Assembly: GCA_002898295.1 (NCBI GenBank)
Contig: BEHX01000008.1
Location: 1 to 64,000, forward strand
DNA: 64,000 nucleotides
Origin: a bacterium HR21
Lineage (GTDB): Bacteria > Bacteroidota > Ignavibacteria > Kapaibacteriales > HRBIN21
Direction: 5' to 3'
Shown here piece by piece: positions 44,001 to 51,729 of the stretch (the stretch's first letter is position 1; every line of letters starts with the position of its first letter). The notes beneath the pieces are model-generated. The model was given only the letters and a program-made list of their open reading frames with translations, ran no database searches and was not told the DNA's origin. The translations under genes and the position numbers were made by a program.

Positions 44001-44131
44001 GTCTGGACCGTCAGCAGTGTCTCTGCTGGCACGAGCACCGCACGGATGGCATATGAAACCCCCTGCTGCCACTCTTGCGCTACCGCTCCACACAGCACGA
44101 TACCCAGCAGGACACTCCACCGCAGGCGCAT
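41018..44131 (-). CDS. M1 metallopeptidase fused to a probable Omp85-type C-terminal barrel
   Basis: 1037 aa. A signal peptide (about 1-18) leads into an M1 fold: GGTTGGMEYPG (325-335, the GAMEN-equivalent), MHEIGHNWYP with zinc ligands His358/His362, and Glu381 18 residues later in FGFQDEGFNTF; the catalytic Tyr is probably in NSYPKTA (about 456). Zinc aminopeptidase activity is therefore likely. From about 640 the sequence changes to amphipathic beta strands with Omp85-like signposts: GAFLRGY, NVELGLSPL, LFADGGAVG, LALDFPLYLSHP and a closing WAFRWTVRFRSLLRTAVGW. The layout suggests an outer-membrane-anchored peptidase facing periplasm or surface. The barrel call is inference from pattern. 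It follows a second barrel gene by 12 bp. Confidence 0.75.
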   Translation of the reverse strand: MRLRWSVLLGIVLCGAVAQEWQQGVSYAIRAVLVPAETLLTVQTRMVYRNASPDTLRELYVHLYWNIFAPQSYARQLSRERRLERIPELPPVRIDSFVVIASTGERRTDFSVDNTIVRLPVPKPLAPGDSLVVLSSIAQKVPPEGLRMGRFEEDYFIANWFPSVCVYDRYGWHTEQYLGTGEFFEEIADFEVELTLPGTYCVVHTGVLLNPDEVFPDEVRQALQRARTQTQPVRIADFSARPLSDTALKTWRFRAERVRTVAWAAVRRYLWDAQQWDGILVHVLYPKRLESFYRDEGLRAAVHAVRYFSEHFGRYPYSDLVVIVGGTTGGMEYPGIVFIGRGLGGGVIAPWTVEVIMHEIGHNWYPMVVNSNETEFGFQDEGFNTFITTLALEAFYGRWAMGLRVPGWLRFLIPAADERTRNAVSTILWQLRGWDEPLLTRSDWYRTVAGYSVNSYPKTASLLFMLRGVLGQETFAELMQEYFRRYRFRHVYPEDFARLASEIALRREGQRVDLRWFFDRWFAQTPVLDYAFGGLRNVPVGPAGRAPTAGSLWDVTVALDRRGSAIMPVDVELLLATGQRYRLHFGVDEVLRGPRRVEKTIRLPAPAIRAVVDPDTVLLLDINRLNNSSGLFPPVRVRFFLEALSSDPVELSAYGISWQPALGFNNRDGLKLGVELRGAYLGFFHQFHLSVLQGMRVGPQAFNVLLRWGHLLWQLPGRPFLEALLARQDGWWRFRGGASWQLTPEPPSPWELTGRIAAGMWLQRTAEYAFPGSPLAARDRQRLLLLRAAARLRGDFPAGSLQLYGSLEPGWYAYGTTPVVPLATEWGFIRGTAELILQPDFPFPVVLRGALGGFLPSAPEFLPVPLGFRRASVAPLEELELPLYRAPGIVSPAARRSRTAPVGGAFLRGYVAQDTVVGSTLTALNVELGLSPLLRLLPGGALLSSLLEFRLFADGGAVGERWAPFREWLWDGGVSCSLQLMALMPTGSEVPLLQRLRIDELALDFPLYLSHPPAGERRWAFRWTVRFRSLLRTAVGW

Positions 44132-44143
44132 GGCGTCTCCGTC

Positions 44144-44809
44144 TCAGAAGCCTACCCCGGCATAGAGACCGAGGGACAGAACCCGAAGCTGCCGTAGCGG
44201 TTCGTTTTCCCGTAACGGTGGCTTGAGTTCCTCCCTGAGCACCGAGCGTGTCCCGAGCTGGAGCCGGACATCCACGAGCAGCCGCGCAGAGCGCCGGAGA
44301 GCAAGCTCCGTCCCTATGCCGGCAACGAATCCGAGATCTGCAGTGTGGAACGAAGCCCCCACCGGTCTCGGAACGGAGTTGGGGATTGCCTGCTCGAGCT
44401 CCCCGCTCAACCGGAATGCTGGGACGATCCCTAGCGCGGGGGCAAGCATGGAGCGCCCAACAGTAGTCGCTAAGCGTACCAGAAGCGGCAGCTCCACGTA
44501 CGCCAAATCGTAGCGCAGCGTGTAGCCACCGCCCCCGAGCTGGATGTCCTGCTCCGTGGTCCGGCGAGTGTAGAGCACCTCCACCTGCAGCCCTAGTTCC
44601 CCACCGGTGAAGCGCCGGAGAGCGAACACGGCGAAGCCTCCAGCAGATAGATTCGCCTGCATACTGGCTCCCTCTGCGTCAGCCCCAACGAAGGTTGTCC
44701 CCACCATCCCTACACGCAGTCCCTTGCGCTGCAAGGAAAACGGCCTGACATCCTGCGCCTGCGCGACAGCGGCAACCACTATGCACACCCCAATGCACCA
44801 CCTCCACAT
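44144..44809 (-). CDS. Outer-membrane beta-barrel protein (PorT-like)
   Basis: 221 aa from the ATG at 44809 (MWRWCIGVCIVVAAVAQAQ, signal peptide); the open frame extends 13 codons further, into the promoter box. The mature part has repeating strands, LQVEVLYTRRTTEQ, YTLRYDLAYVELPLLVRLATTVG, LAPALGIVPAFRLSGELE and VLSLGLYAGVGF, typical of the 8-stranded outer-membrane beta-barrel (PorT/OMP_b-brl) family that includes gliding and T9SS accessory proteins. The short final strand ends in Phe, as barrel proteins do. Exact role unknown. It is the first gene of a unit with the M1-barrel protein. Confidence 0.78.
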   Translation of the reverse strand: MWRWCIGVCIVVAAVAQAQDVRPFSLQRKGLRVGMVGTTFVGADAEGASMQANLSAGGFAVFALRRFTGGELGLQVEVLYTRRTTEQDIQLGGGGYTLRYDLAYVELPLLVRLATTVGRSMLAPALGIVPAFRLSGELEQAIPNSVPRPVGASFHTADLGFVAGIGTELALRRSARLLVDVRLQLGTRSVLREELKPPLRENEPLRQLRVLSLGLYAGVGF

Positions 44810-44845
44810 GGACAGCCCTCTCGTGCATGACACATTTCGCCTGGA

Positions 44846-44853
44846 CAAAAATA
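44846..44853 (-). promoter_or_regulatory. TAnnTTTG promoter -7 box for the PorT-like/M1 unit
   Basis: The minus strand reads TATTTTTG, an exact consensus match, 36 nt before the ATG at 44809. It lies within the divergent gap to the DUF3108 gene and shows that the longer open frame is not used. Confidence 0.6.
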
Positions 44854-44942
44854 GCCGTCGGCAGGAAGGAAAGACGGCACGCCGCGATAAGGTTGCCAGG
44901 CATGCGTCTTTCTCCCTCGCAAGACATTAGGTACGCCGCACA

Positions 44943-45743
44943 ATGCGGGTAGCTCTCCCTTTCAGCCTTGCGCTCTGTACCCTCGGGCTTTTGGGGTTGC
45001 AGACTCCTCCATGCCCACCCGGTGAATGGACCCGCTGGGTTCCCAACGAGGCGTTCGGATTCGGGGAGCGTCTGGAATTCGATGTCAAGTACCGCTTCAT
45101 CACTGCCGGGACTGCCTTCTTCCAGATTGCACCGCAGCCGCTCTACCGTCATGGGCGCCCCTGCTACGACATCCGTTTCGAAGTCCGCTCCGTCCCTGCC
45201 CTGGATTGGCTCTATCGAGTGCGAGACACCTACCGCACGGTGGTTGATGTGGCAGGGCTTTTCCCGTATGAATTCGAGCAACGCCTGCGGGAAGGGAACT
45301 ACCGCCGGGACTTCACCGCCCGTCTCGATCACGCCGCCTGCCGTGCATATACCTCCGATGGGGACTTCCCCATCCCCCGACACGTCCACGACATCGTTTC
45401 GGCATTCTACTACGTCCGCACGCTCAACCTCTCGGCAATGCCCCGGGATACGGTCATCCGCCTGCAGAATTTCTACGGCACGAAGACCTACGATCTCGGC
45501 GTGCGCATCCACGGCAAGCAGATCGTCACAGTTGCCGCAGGCACCTTCCGCTGCGTTGTGGTCGAACCCCTCGTCGTCGAAGGTGGGCTCTTCAAAAGCG
45601 AGGGGCGTATCCTCATCTGGCTCAGCGACGATGAGCGGAAAATCCCCGTCAAGGTCGCTACCAAGGTACTCATCGGCACCATTGATGCCGAGCTCACCGG
45701 CTACTCCGGGCTCCGGGGACCACTGCTAGCAAAGCTGCGATGA
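44943..45743 (+). CDS. DUF3108-family periplasmic protein
   Basis: 266 aa with a signal peptide (MRVALPFSLALCTLGLLGLQ). DUF3108 landmarks include ERLEFDVKYRFITAGTAFFQI, CYDIRFEVRSVPALDWLYRVRDTYRTVVD, LFPYEFEQRLREGNYRRDF, DIVSAFYYVRTLNL and a C-terminal LIWLSDDERKIPVKVATKVLIGTIDAELTGY. The family is beta-rich and periplasmic; its role is not established, but neighbours and LolA-like folds suggest lipoprotein or lipid handling. It overlaps lolA by 4 bp (ATGA), and the two are followed by the zinc-ribbon gene. Confidence 0.85.
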   Translation: MRVALPFSLALCTLGLLGLQTPPCPPGEWTRWVPNEAFGFGERLEFDVKYRFITAGTAFFQIAPQPLYRHGRPCYDIRFEVRSVPALDWLYRVRDTYRTVVDVAGLFPYEFEQRLREGNYRRDFTARLDHAACRAYTSDGDFPIPRHVHDIVSAFYYVRTLNLSAMPRDTVIRLQNFYGTKTYDLGVRIHGKQIVTVAAGTFRCVVVEPLVVEGGLFKSEGRILIWLSDDERKIPVKVATKVLIGTIDAELTGYSGLRGPLLAKLR

Positions 45744-46327
45744 GTCCCTTTGGGCTGTGCATCCTCCTTGCGATGGCGAGTACCCTCGCCCGTGGCGAGG
45801 AGTTGCAGGAGCTCCGGCGCTTCTCCTCACGACTGCAGAGCATTGCGGTCGAAGCGCGTTCGGAAACGGGGATCGAAGTCGCTCTGCTCGCCGCTCGCGG
45901 GAATCGCTTCCGCCTCCAGTGGCAGGGACGGCTGGTGGTCTGCGACGGGAAGACGGTCTGGAACTACAGCCCCGAACACCGGCAGGTGGTCATCTCGGAG
46001 GCACGTCGGCTATCTGGCGGGCTGGAGCAGGTCTTCACAGCCTTCCTGGAGCATGCCCACCTGCGGATTGTGGAGCGTCGTGCCGATACGCTCCGCGTTG
46101 AATGCCTTCCGGCATCCTCTTCTCCATCGCTTGGATTCCGCTCCGCGGTGCTCACAGTGCGCCGGGGTGATTGGACTCCGCTAGCACTGGAGCTCCGCAC
46201 CGAGGCAAGCACCCAGCGCTGGGAGCTCCGCAACTTCCGTGCAAACCCACCGGTGCGCCCTGAGGATTTCGCCTTTACCCCACCTCCAGGGACCGAAGTC
46301 ATCCGGCTCACCCCGCCAGGGCAGTAA
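45740..46327 (+). CDS. Outer-membrane lipoprotein carrier LolA-like
   Basis: 195 aa with a signal peptide (ending near ARGEE). The LolA fold is seen as LQELRRFSSRLQSIAVEARSETG, ARGNRFRLQWQGRLVVCDGKTVWNYSPEHRQVVIS (the half-barrel with the bottom strand) and FRSAVLTVRRGDWTPLALELRT, ending with an Ala/Pro-rich FAFTPPPGTEVI strand. LolA carries lipoproteins through the periplasm from LolCDE to the outer membrane. The many lipoproteins in this window need it. It is translationally coupled to DUF3108. Confidence 0.85.
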   Translation: MSPFGLCILLAMASTLARGEELQELRRFSSRLQSIAVEARSETGIEVALLAARGNRFRLQWQGRLVVCDGKTVWNYSPEHRQVVISEARRLSGGLEQVFTAFLEHAHLRIVERRADTLRVECLPASSSPSLGFRSAVLTVRRGDWTPLALELRTEASTQRWELRNFRANPPVRPEDFAFTPPPGTEVIRLTPPGQ

Positions 46328-46382
46328 GTGCTGCCAAAGCCGTATCTTGCTCGGCGCAATAGCCCCACAGCAGGAGGATGCT

Positions 46383-46613
46383 ATGGGTTCTGTCTTCAAT
46401 GCCTGGTGTGACTCCTGTGGGAAGAATACCCCGCACACGCAGCACGCTTCGGGACTGGTCACCTGCAACGTCTGCGGAGCATCCACATCCGCTACTCCGA
46501 CGGGCTGGATTACCGCCTACTGTCCACAGTGCGGCAAGCGGATCAGGCACATCGTCTCGGAGCTGGGCTACGCCACGTGCACCGTCTGCGGCAATCGCTG
46601 GAAGTATCGCTGA
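46383..46613 (+). CDS. Small tandem double zinc-ribbon protein
   Basis: 76 aa from the ATG at 46383, with a near-perfect ribosome site (AGGAGG) 5 nt before it; the open frame starts earlier, inside lolA. Eight cysteines form four CxxC pairs at 9/12, 28/31, 47/50 and 66/69. Each half is C-x2-C-x15-C-x2-C, and the halves are 38 residues apart, so the ribbon was duplicated. Paired segments are WCDSCGKNTPHTQHASGLVTCNVCG and YCPQCGKRIRHIVSELGYATCTVCG. Two zinc sites are expected. Similar mini-ribbons act in nucleic-acid or protein binding; no function can be given. Its stop abuts the convergent polyprenyl synthase end. Confidence 0.8.
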   Translation: MGSVFNAWCDSCGKNTPHTQHASGLVTCNVCGASTSATPTGWITAYCPQCGKRIRHIVSELGYATCTVCGNRWKYR

Positions 46614-47606
46614 CTACCACCGGCGGTGCCGAAGGTGCTCGAGGAGTTCCCGGAAAAGCTCCCGAGCCGGACCCGCTGGCAATTGCCCCAGGAGGGCAAA
46701 GGCACGCTCGTAGTAGGCGATAATCAGTTGCTCCATTTCGCTGAGAATCCCCGTCCGTTGGAGGAGCTCGATGAGCTGCGGCACGGACGCCTCCTCCGCA
46801 CCACGCCGGCGGCGATAGCGCTGCAGGAGCTCGTTGCCGGGGAGCAGCTCCAGAGCCCGCAGGATGGCATACGTGTATTTGCCCTCCCGAAGGTCTTGCC
46901 CGACTTGCTTGCCTGTCTGCTCTGTGTCCCCGACCAGGTCCAGAAGGTCATCCTGCAGTTGGAAAGCCCGTCCAAGCGGGACGGCAAGCTCTTCCAGCAA
47001 TGCCCGAGTGCGGGGCGTTACCTCCCCGACGAGTGCCCCGAGCTGCATGGCAGTACGCAGGAGGGCAACCGTTTTACCATCGACAAGCTCCCAGTAGTGC
47101 TCAAGCTCCGGCTGCGGGTAGGCGGGCAGTTGCAAGTCCAGCGCCTGCCCCTCGGAGACCTCAATCAAGCCTTGCGTGAAGAGGGACACCATGCGGGCAT
47201 AGAATGGGCGCTCAGCATACCGCTCCAGTAGCCGGTATGCCAGCCCGATGAGCACATCGCCGGTGAGAATCGCCACTGCTTCTCCCCAGCGCTTATACAC
47301 CGTCGGCTGTCCCCGGCGCAGTGGCGAACGATCCATGACGTCATCGTGCACGAGCGTGAAGGTGTGGATAACCTCCAGTGCTGCTGCCGCTGGCACGGCT
47401 TCCCACGGAGAAGCCCCCTCAACTGCCGATGCTAGCAGGCACAGCAGTGGGCGGAACCGTTTCCCAGGAAGCTGGAGCACGTACGGGACAGTTTCCCGGA
47501 GCACGGTCGTGGAGCGTACGGAGTGGAGCACTTCCCGGAGGGCGTTGTCAACGGCTGTCCGGAACTGCGCGTACACTTCGTCCGCGGGGGCATCGTACCA
47601 GCTCAT
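46614..47606 (-). CDS. Polyprenyl diphosphate synthase (trans-isoprenyl)
   Basis: 330 aa, all-helical. The first Asp-rich motif is in FTLVHDDVMDRSPLRRGQPTVYKRWGE and the second in FQLQDDLLDLVGDTEQTGKQVGQDLREGKYTY; LPGKRFRPLLCLLAS gives the diphosphate-binding KxRP-type motif. It joins IPP units to an allylic diphosphate to make a longer prenyl chain. Chain length (geranylgeranyl versus octaprenyl) is set by residues before the first DDxxD; I do not decide it. It is the last gene of a unit in which it overlaps GH3 by 4 bp. Its 3' end abuts the convergent zinc-ribbon gene. Confidence 0.9.
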   Translation of the reverse strand: MSWYDAPADEVYAQFRTAVDNALREVLHSVRSTTVLRETVPYVLQLPGKRFRPLLCLLASAVEGASPWEAVPAAAALEVIHTFTLVHDDVMDRSPLRRGQPTVYKRWGEAVAILTGDVLIGLAYRLLERYAERPFYARMVSLFTQGLIEVSEGQALDLQLPAYPQPELEHYWELVDGKTVALLRTAMQLGALVGEVTPRTRALLEELAVPLGRAFQLQDDLLDLVGDTEQTGKQVGQDLREGKYTYAILRALELLPGNELLQRYRRRRGAEEASVPQLIELLQRTGILSEMEQLIIAYYERAFALLGQLPAGPARELFRELLEHLRHRRW

Positions 47607-49126
47607 GAGGTCTCCTCTGCCTGTTCCCTTTCCAGCGGCGTCCCTGACAGGAGAAGGGCTGCCGCAGCAAGGCTCGGCTCCGTGTCAGAATACGTCCGCA
47701 CAACGGTAGCGACCGATCCCGGCAGCGGGACAAAGGGATTTCCCGCAAGGACTACCACGGTCGGCATCCGTTCGGCACAGCGGGCGAGCATACCATACCA
47801 GCGCGGCAGACCACGCTGGCTGCCCCGCGGGGGAACTAGCAGCAGGACCACTGCGTGGGTTGCTCCCGCTGCGGTATCGTAGAGCCGTTGCTCTTCCTCC
47901 GGGGTCACCCCCGGACTGACGTACGCCATATCGCAGCACAGACGCGTCTGCTGCGCTATGAGGCGAAAGAAGAAGGTTGCTTGCCCCATGAGAGTCTCCT
48001 CCGGCAGGCACGCCAGGAACAGCACGTGTGCATCAGCGGGCAGAGGGACAAGAGAGGTATTCCCGCTGATCTCCACGGCTGCCTGTGCCACTTGCAGTGC
48101 CAGCCGGACGTCGGCGAGGGTCTCCTCCAGCCCACTCTGCTCCGGAAATGGGGGGTCGGTGCGAAGCCAACGCCACCGCGCCAGACTCCGCCGCCGTTGC
48201 TCGATGAGCTCCGGCTGCGTATTCAGCAGATGCTCTGCCGCTGCCAGTGCTTCTTCCACATCGGCAGGCATGAGCAAGATATCCACACCTGCCCGGAGGG
48301 CATACTCAACCGCTTGCGCTGTGGTCCAGTGCTGGACGATGGCACCCATGTCCAAGGCATCGGTGAGCACCAGCCCGTCGTAGCCAAGCTCTTCCCGCAG
48401 GAGGGCGGTTGTCCGCGGGGAAAGCGATGCGGGCAGCTCCTCAATCCCGAGGGCGGGCACACGGAGATGCCCCACCATCACCCCGACAACTCCTGCAGCG
48501 AGCGCTTCCCGGAAAGGCTGCAGCTCCCGCTCCCAGAGTGTGGCACGGTCTGCCGTCACGGTGGGCAGCGCTTCGTGCGAATCCACCGTGACATCCCCAT
48601 GCCCTGGGAAATGCTTCGCACAGGCACCGACACCCTCGTTCTGCGTGGCTTCAATCCAGGCACGGATGTGCACGCTTGCCTCTTGCGGAGTCTGCCCGAA
48701 AGCACGGATGCCAATGACGGGATTAGCGGGGTTGGTAGTCACATCACAGACCGGAGCGAAATTCCACCCGATGCCCAGCTGCCGTGCCTGGCGGGCAATC
48801 ACGCGGGCAACCGCTGCCGTCCACTCCGGACGCCCCGCCCGGGCAAGCGCGAAAGCCCGCGGAAATGCCGTCCCCCCGGCAAAGCGCATCGGGAGTCCGT
48901 ACTCCAAGTCAGCAGCGAGGACCAAAGGCACGGAGGCTGCTGCCTGCACCTCGAGCGCAACCCGGGCAACCTCCTCTGGCGTCCCTCCGAATAGGCAGAA
49001 CCCACCGATGCCTTGCTCGACCCACCGCAGGACACGCTCCCGATAGGCGAGCTCTCGCCAGTACGCCGGGACGTCCAGTCGGGCAATGATACTGCGAGCA
49101 GCAAACCAGCGCGCCGGGGCACTCAT
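47603..49126 (-). CDS. Glycoside hydrolase family 3 (beta-N-acetylhexosaminidase, NagZ-like)
   Basis: 507 aa. The barrel domain shows RFAGGTAFPRAFALARA, the family signature KHFPGHGDVTVDSHEALPTV (His general acid dyad) and LVLTDALDMGAIV (nucleophile Asp). That signature is that of the NagZ branch, which removes beta-GlcNAc from muropeptides for recycling. A further 170 residues make an alpha/beta sandwich as in longer GH3 enzymes. There is no clear signal peptide, which agrees with cytoplasmic muropeptide recycling. It overlaps the YbgC-like gene and the polyprenyl synthase by 4 bp each. Confidence 0.88.
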   Translation of the reverse strand: MSAPARWFAARSIIARLDVPAYWRELAYRERVLRWVEQGIGGFCLFGGTPEEVARVALEVQAAASVPLVLAADLEYGLPMRFAGGTAFPRAFALARAGRPEWTAAVARVIARQARQLGIGWNFAPVCDVTTNPANPVIGIRAFGQTPQEASVHIRAWIEATQNEGVGACAKHFPGHGDVTVDSHEALPTVTADRATLWERELQPFREALAAGVVGVMVGHLRVPALGIEELPASLSPRTTALLREELGYDGLVLTDALDMGAIVQHWTTAQAVEYALRAGVDILLMPADVEEALAAAEHLLNTQPELIEQRRRSLARWRWLRTDPPFPEQSGLEETLADVRLALQVAQAAVEISGNTSLVPLPADAHVLFLACLPEETLMGQATFFFRLIAQQTRLCCDMAYVSPGVTPEEEQRLYDTAAGATHAVVLLLVPPRGSQRGLPRWYGMLARCAERMPTVVVLAGNPFVPLPGSVATVVRTYSDTEPSLAAAALLLSGTPLEREQAEETS

Positions 49127-49605
49127 CCGTCCGCTATCAGGACCTGTTCGCCTTCGTACTGCCGAATGAGCACGCGGTAGGCGTCCTGGATACGCTCCGG
49201 ACGGTGCGTTGCCGGATTCAAATGCACCATCACTGTCCGAGCCGCTGCCAGCAGTTCCCGGTCTGGCAGCCGGCGCACCAGCTGCTCAAAGCTCAGCGAG
49301 CTCCGCCCAACCGAGGCAATGCGGGTGAGCACCTCGTACTCGTCATCGAAGAGTGCCGCAAGGCGGTAGTCAATCTCGATGTGGGCAACCACGAAGCGGT
49401 GCTTCGTGATGAAGGTCTGCCGTTCGATGGGCAATCCCAAGGCGCGGAAGTACTCCACACGGGCGTTTTCCAGCCAGTAGAGGTAGACGGCGTTGTGGAC
49501 GATACCCTGGCGATCAACCTCGTGCGCACGGACACGTCCCAGGAGACGATGCGGGAAGCGCTCCGGTTCGGTACCTTGCCAGCGAGTGTCCTTCTGGTCT
49601 CCCAT
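49123..49605 (-). CDS. YbgC/4HBT-family acyl-CoA thioesterase
   Basis: 160 aa, a single hotdog domain. The active-site loop is HEVDRQGIVHNAVYLYWLENARVEYFRALGL, where the Asp and Asn of this family bind substrate, followed by VVAHIEIDYRLAALFDDEYEVLTRIASVGRSSLSFEQLV. Family members act on acyl- or hydroxybenzoyl-CoA; YbgC links to phospholipid and Tol-Pal biology in other bacteria. A GGGAGA ribosome site lies 9 nt before the ATG. It overlaps GH3 by 4 bp and follows threonine aldolase by 11 bp. Confidence 0.87.
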   Translation of the reverse strand: MGDQKDTRWQGTEPERFPHRLLGRVRAHEVDRQGIVHNAVYLYWLENARVEYFRALGLPIERQTFITKHRFVVAHIEIDYRLAALFDDEYEVLTRIASVGRSSLSFEQLVRRLPDRELLAAARTVMVHLNPATHRPERIQDAYRVLIRQYEGEQVLIADG

Positions 49606-49616
49606 CGCTGGTCTCC

Positions 49617-50657
49617 CTAGGTTCCCACCAGCACCGAACGCGCAGCCCGGATGACGGCATGGGCTGCCTGGAGGGCTTGCTTGCGGTCAATGTGCAAATG
49701 GAAGACAGCACGGGCAAATCCGGGCATTCCCTGGCTGAGCAACACGCCTTCCCGTCGGCATGCCTCAGCAAAGGCAGCAAAGGGAACATGCGCCGGATAG
49801 CGGAAGACGACAATATTGGTCTGTACCCGATCCAACTCCAGCTCAAAGAGCGCTGATTCAGCCAAGAGCCGGGCAAAGAGCAGCGCATTCTCGTGGTCCT
49901 CGCAGAGGCGCTCACGATGGTGCTGGAGTGCATAGAGCGCTGCTGCTGCTAAAATACCTGCTTGGCGCATTCCGCCCCCGAGGATTTTGCGCCATCGGCG
50001 TGCCTCTTCGATAAAGGCGCGGCTGCCCACAAGCGCTGAGCCAACAGGTGCTCCCAACCCCTTGGAGAAGCTCACCATAAGGCTGTCGAACGGCTCGGCA
50101 TATTGCCGGGGTTCCAGTCCCGTTGCGGCACACGCGTTCCATAGCCGTGCCCCATCGCAGTGGAGAGCGATGTTGTGGCGCTGAGCCAGGTGCGCCACCG
50201 CCTCGATGTAGTCCAGCGGCAGAATCGTTCCCCCGTGCCGGTTGTGCGTGTTCTCCAGGCAGATCAGCGCCGTCCGCGGGAAGTAGTATGCCGGTGGGCG
50301 GATCGCTTGCTCCAGCGCTGCCAGCGGCATTTGCCCTCGTTGCGAAGGGATACAGAAGAGCTGCACCCGGGCAATGAGCGCTGGCGCTGCAGTCTCGTAG
50401 GTAAAAATGTGCGAGGCTGCTTCCACAATCACCTCCTCTCCGGGGCGGCAATGGACAGCAAGCGCAATCTGATTCCCCATCACCCCGCTGGGGACGAAGA
50501 GTGCCGCCTCCTTCCCCAATAACTCGGCGACAAACTCCTGCAGGGCATTGACCGAAGGGTCCTCCCCGAAGACATCATCGCCGACGGGCGCCTGCGCCAT
50601 CACACGGCGCATCTCCTCGGTAGGCTGCGTGACAGTATCACTCCGCAAGTCAATCAT
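49617..50657 (-). CDS. ltaE: Low-specificity L-threonine aldolase
   Basis: 346 aa from the ATG at 50657 ([12 protein letters not shown]), the family start. The frame opens 26 codons earlier, exactly overlapping the LegB-like stop (ATGA), but that extension is unlike the family, and a TAnnTTTG box lies inside it. Key pieces are [15 protein letters not shown], the PLP-lysine segment [18 protein letters not shown], and [22 protein letters not shown]. It is a PLP enzyme of fold type I cleaving threonine to glycine and acetaldehyde. Substrate preference between L-threo and L-allo is not decided. Confidence 0.92.
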   Translation of the reverse strand: MIDLRSDTVTQPTEEMRRVMAQAPVGDDVFGEDPSVNALQEFVAELLGKEAALFVPSGVMGNQIALAVHCRPGEEVIVEAASHIFTYETAAPALIARVQLFCIPSQRGQMPLAALEQAIRPPAYYFPRTALICLENTHNRHGGTILPLDYIEAVAHLAQRHNIALHCDGARLWNACAATGLEPRQYAEPFDSLMVSFSKGLGAPVGSALVGSRAFIEEARRWRKILGGGMRQAGILAAAALYALQHHRERLCEDHENALLFARLLAESALFELELDRVQTNIVVFRYPAHVPFAAFAEACRREGVLLSQGMPGFARAVFHLHIDRKQALQAAHAVIRAARSVLVGT

Positions 50658-50680
50658 GACCCAGGCAGCACGAATGCCTA

Positions 50681-50688
50681 CAAAGATA
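50681..50688 (-). promoter_or_regulatory. TAnnTTTG promoter -7 box for threonine aldolase
   Basis: The minus strand reads TATCTTTG, an exact consensus match, 23 nt before the ATG at 50657. It lies inside the possible 5' extension, supporting the shorter start and a promoter internal to the long minus-strand run. Confidence 0.5.
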
Positions 50689-50731
50689 CCGCAGCCGCTC
50701 GGAGAACTCTCCCCGAGCGCTGCTGACTGGC

Positions 50732-51724
50732 TCATATCAGGTAGTCCTCCGGGCGGTATTGCGACACGTGCGCTACAAACCAGGCAATGGTTTCCCTGAG
50801 CCCCTGCTCAAGGCTATAGCGGGGCGCCCAGCCCAGACGCTGGCGTGCTTTGCGGCTATCGGCACAGAGGCGGTAGACCTCGCCCTGTTCTGGACGCATC
50901 CGCCGTTCCTCCTGCCGCACTGGCAGCTCGGGCTTGTCCAGCAGCGCACAGAGTGTACGGCATAGCTTCTCAATGCTGATCTCGTGCCCGGTCCCAACGT
51001 TGAAACTCTCCCCAACCACTCCTTCTGCCGGTGCCCGAAGGCAGGCAAGGAAGGCAGCGACGGTATCGGCAACGTAGAGCAAGTCGCGCGTGGTCTCCAG
51101 CCGCCCCAGCCGAATTTCCTCCCGCTGGAGCGCTTGCAGGAGAATCGTCGGGACAACCGCTCGCGGTGTCTGCCGAGGACCGTAGGTGTTGAACGGGCGG
51201 AGGATGACCACGGGTAAGCCATAGGTGTGGAAGAAGCTCTCGGCAAGCTTATCGGCGGCGACTTTACTGGCAGCGTAAGGTGAGCGCGGTCGCAGTGGAT
51301 GCCCTTCGTCCATCGGCACATACTGCGCTGTCCCGAAAACCTCGCTCGTTGAGGTCACCACGACACGCTCCACGCTCTCCTCTTCCAGAAGGGCAGAGAG
51401 CACATTGAGCGTCCCGGTGACATTGGTCTCCACCACCTCGCGGGGATGTACGGCAGAGTACGGGATGCTGATGCAAGCTGCCAAATGCAGCACGTACGGA
51501 CATCCCCGACAGGCGCGGCGGACAGCATCGGCGTCGCGCACATCCCCGCGGACGAGTTCGAGCTCGGAGAGCACCTCCGGGGCAACCCACCGCAGATTCC
51601 CCAGGCTGCCGTCAGAGACGTACCGCACAAAAGCACGCACCTGGTAACCTTCGCGCACGAGCGCCTCAACCAGATGGCTCCCAATAAAGCCTGCAGCACC
51701 AGTGACCAGCACACGTTCGGGCAT
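50732..51724 (-). CDS. LegB-like NAD-dependent sugar 4,6-dehydratase/epimerase
   Basis: 330 aa, extended SDR family. The nucleotide-binding start is [31 protein letters not shown], the active site includes [39 protein letters not shown] (Thr-Tyr-Lys triad), followed by [19 protein letters not shown]. This matches the LegB-type 4,6-dehydratases that begin legionaminic/pseudaminic-like sugar synthesis from UDP-GlcNAc or GDP-sugars. No other genes of a nine-carbon acid pathway are adjacent, so the final sugar is unknown. It lies 5 bp after GT4, so the pair probably builds one glycan. Confidence 0.85.
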   Translation of the reverse strand: MPERVLVTGAAGFIGSHLVEALVREGYQVRAFVRYVSDGSLGNLRWVAPEVLSELELVRGDVRDADAVRRACRGCPYVLHLAACISIPYSAVHPREVVETNVTGTLNVLSALLEEESVERVVVTSTSEVFGTAQYVPMDEGHPLRPRSPYAASKVAADKLAESFFHTYGLPVVILRPFNTYGPRQTPRAVVPTILLQALQREEIRLGRLETTRDLLYVADTVAAFLACLRAPAEGVVGESFNVGTGHEISIEKLCRTLCALLDKPELPVRQEERRMRPEQGEVYRLCADSRKARQRLGWAPRYSLEQGLRETIAWFVAHVSQYRPEDYLI

Positions 51725-51729
51725 CTTCC

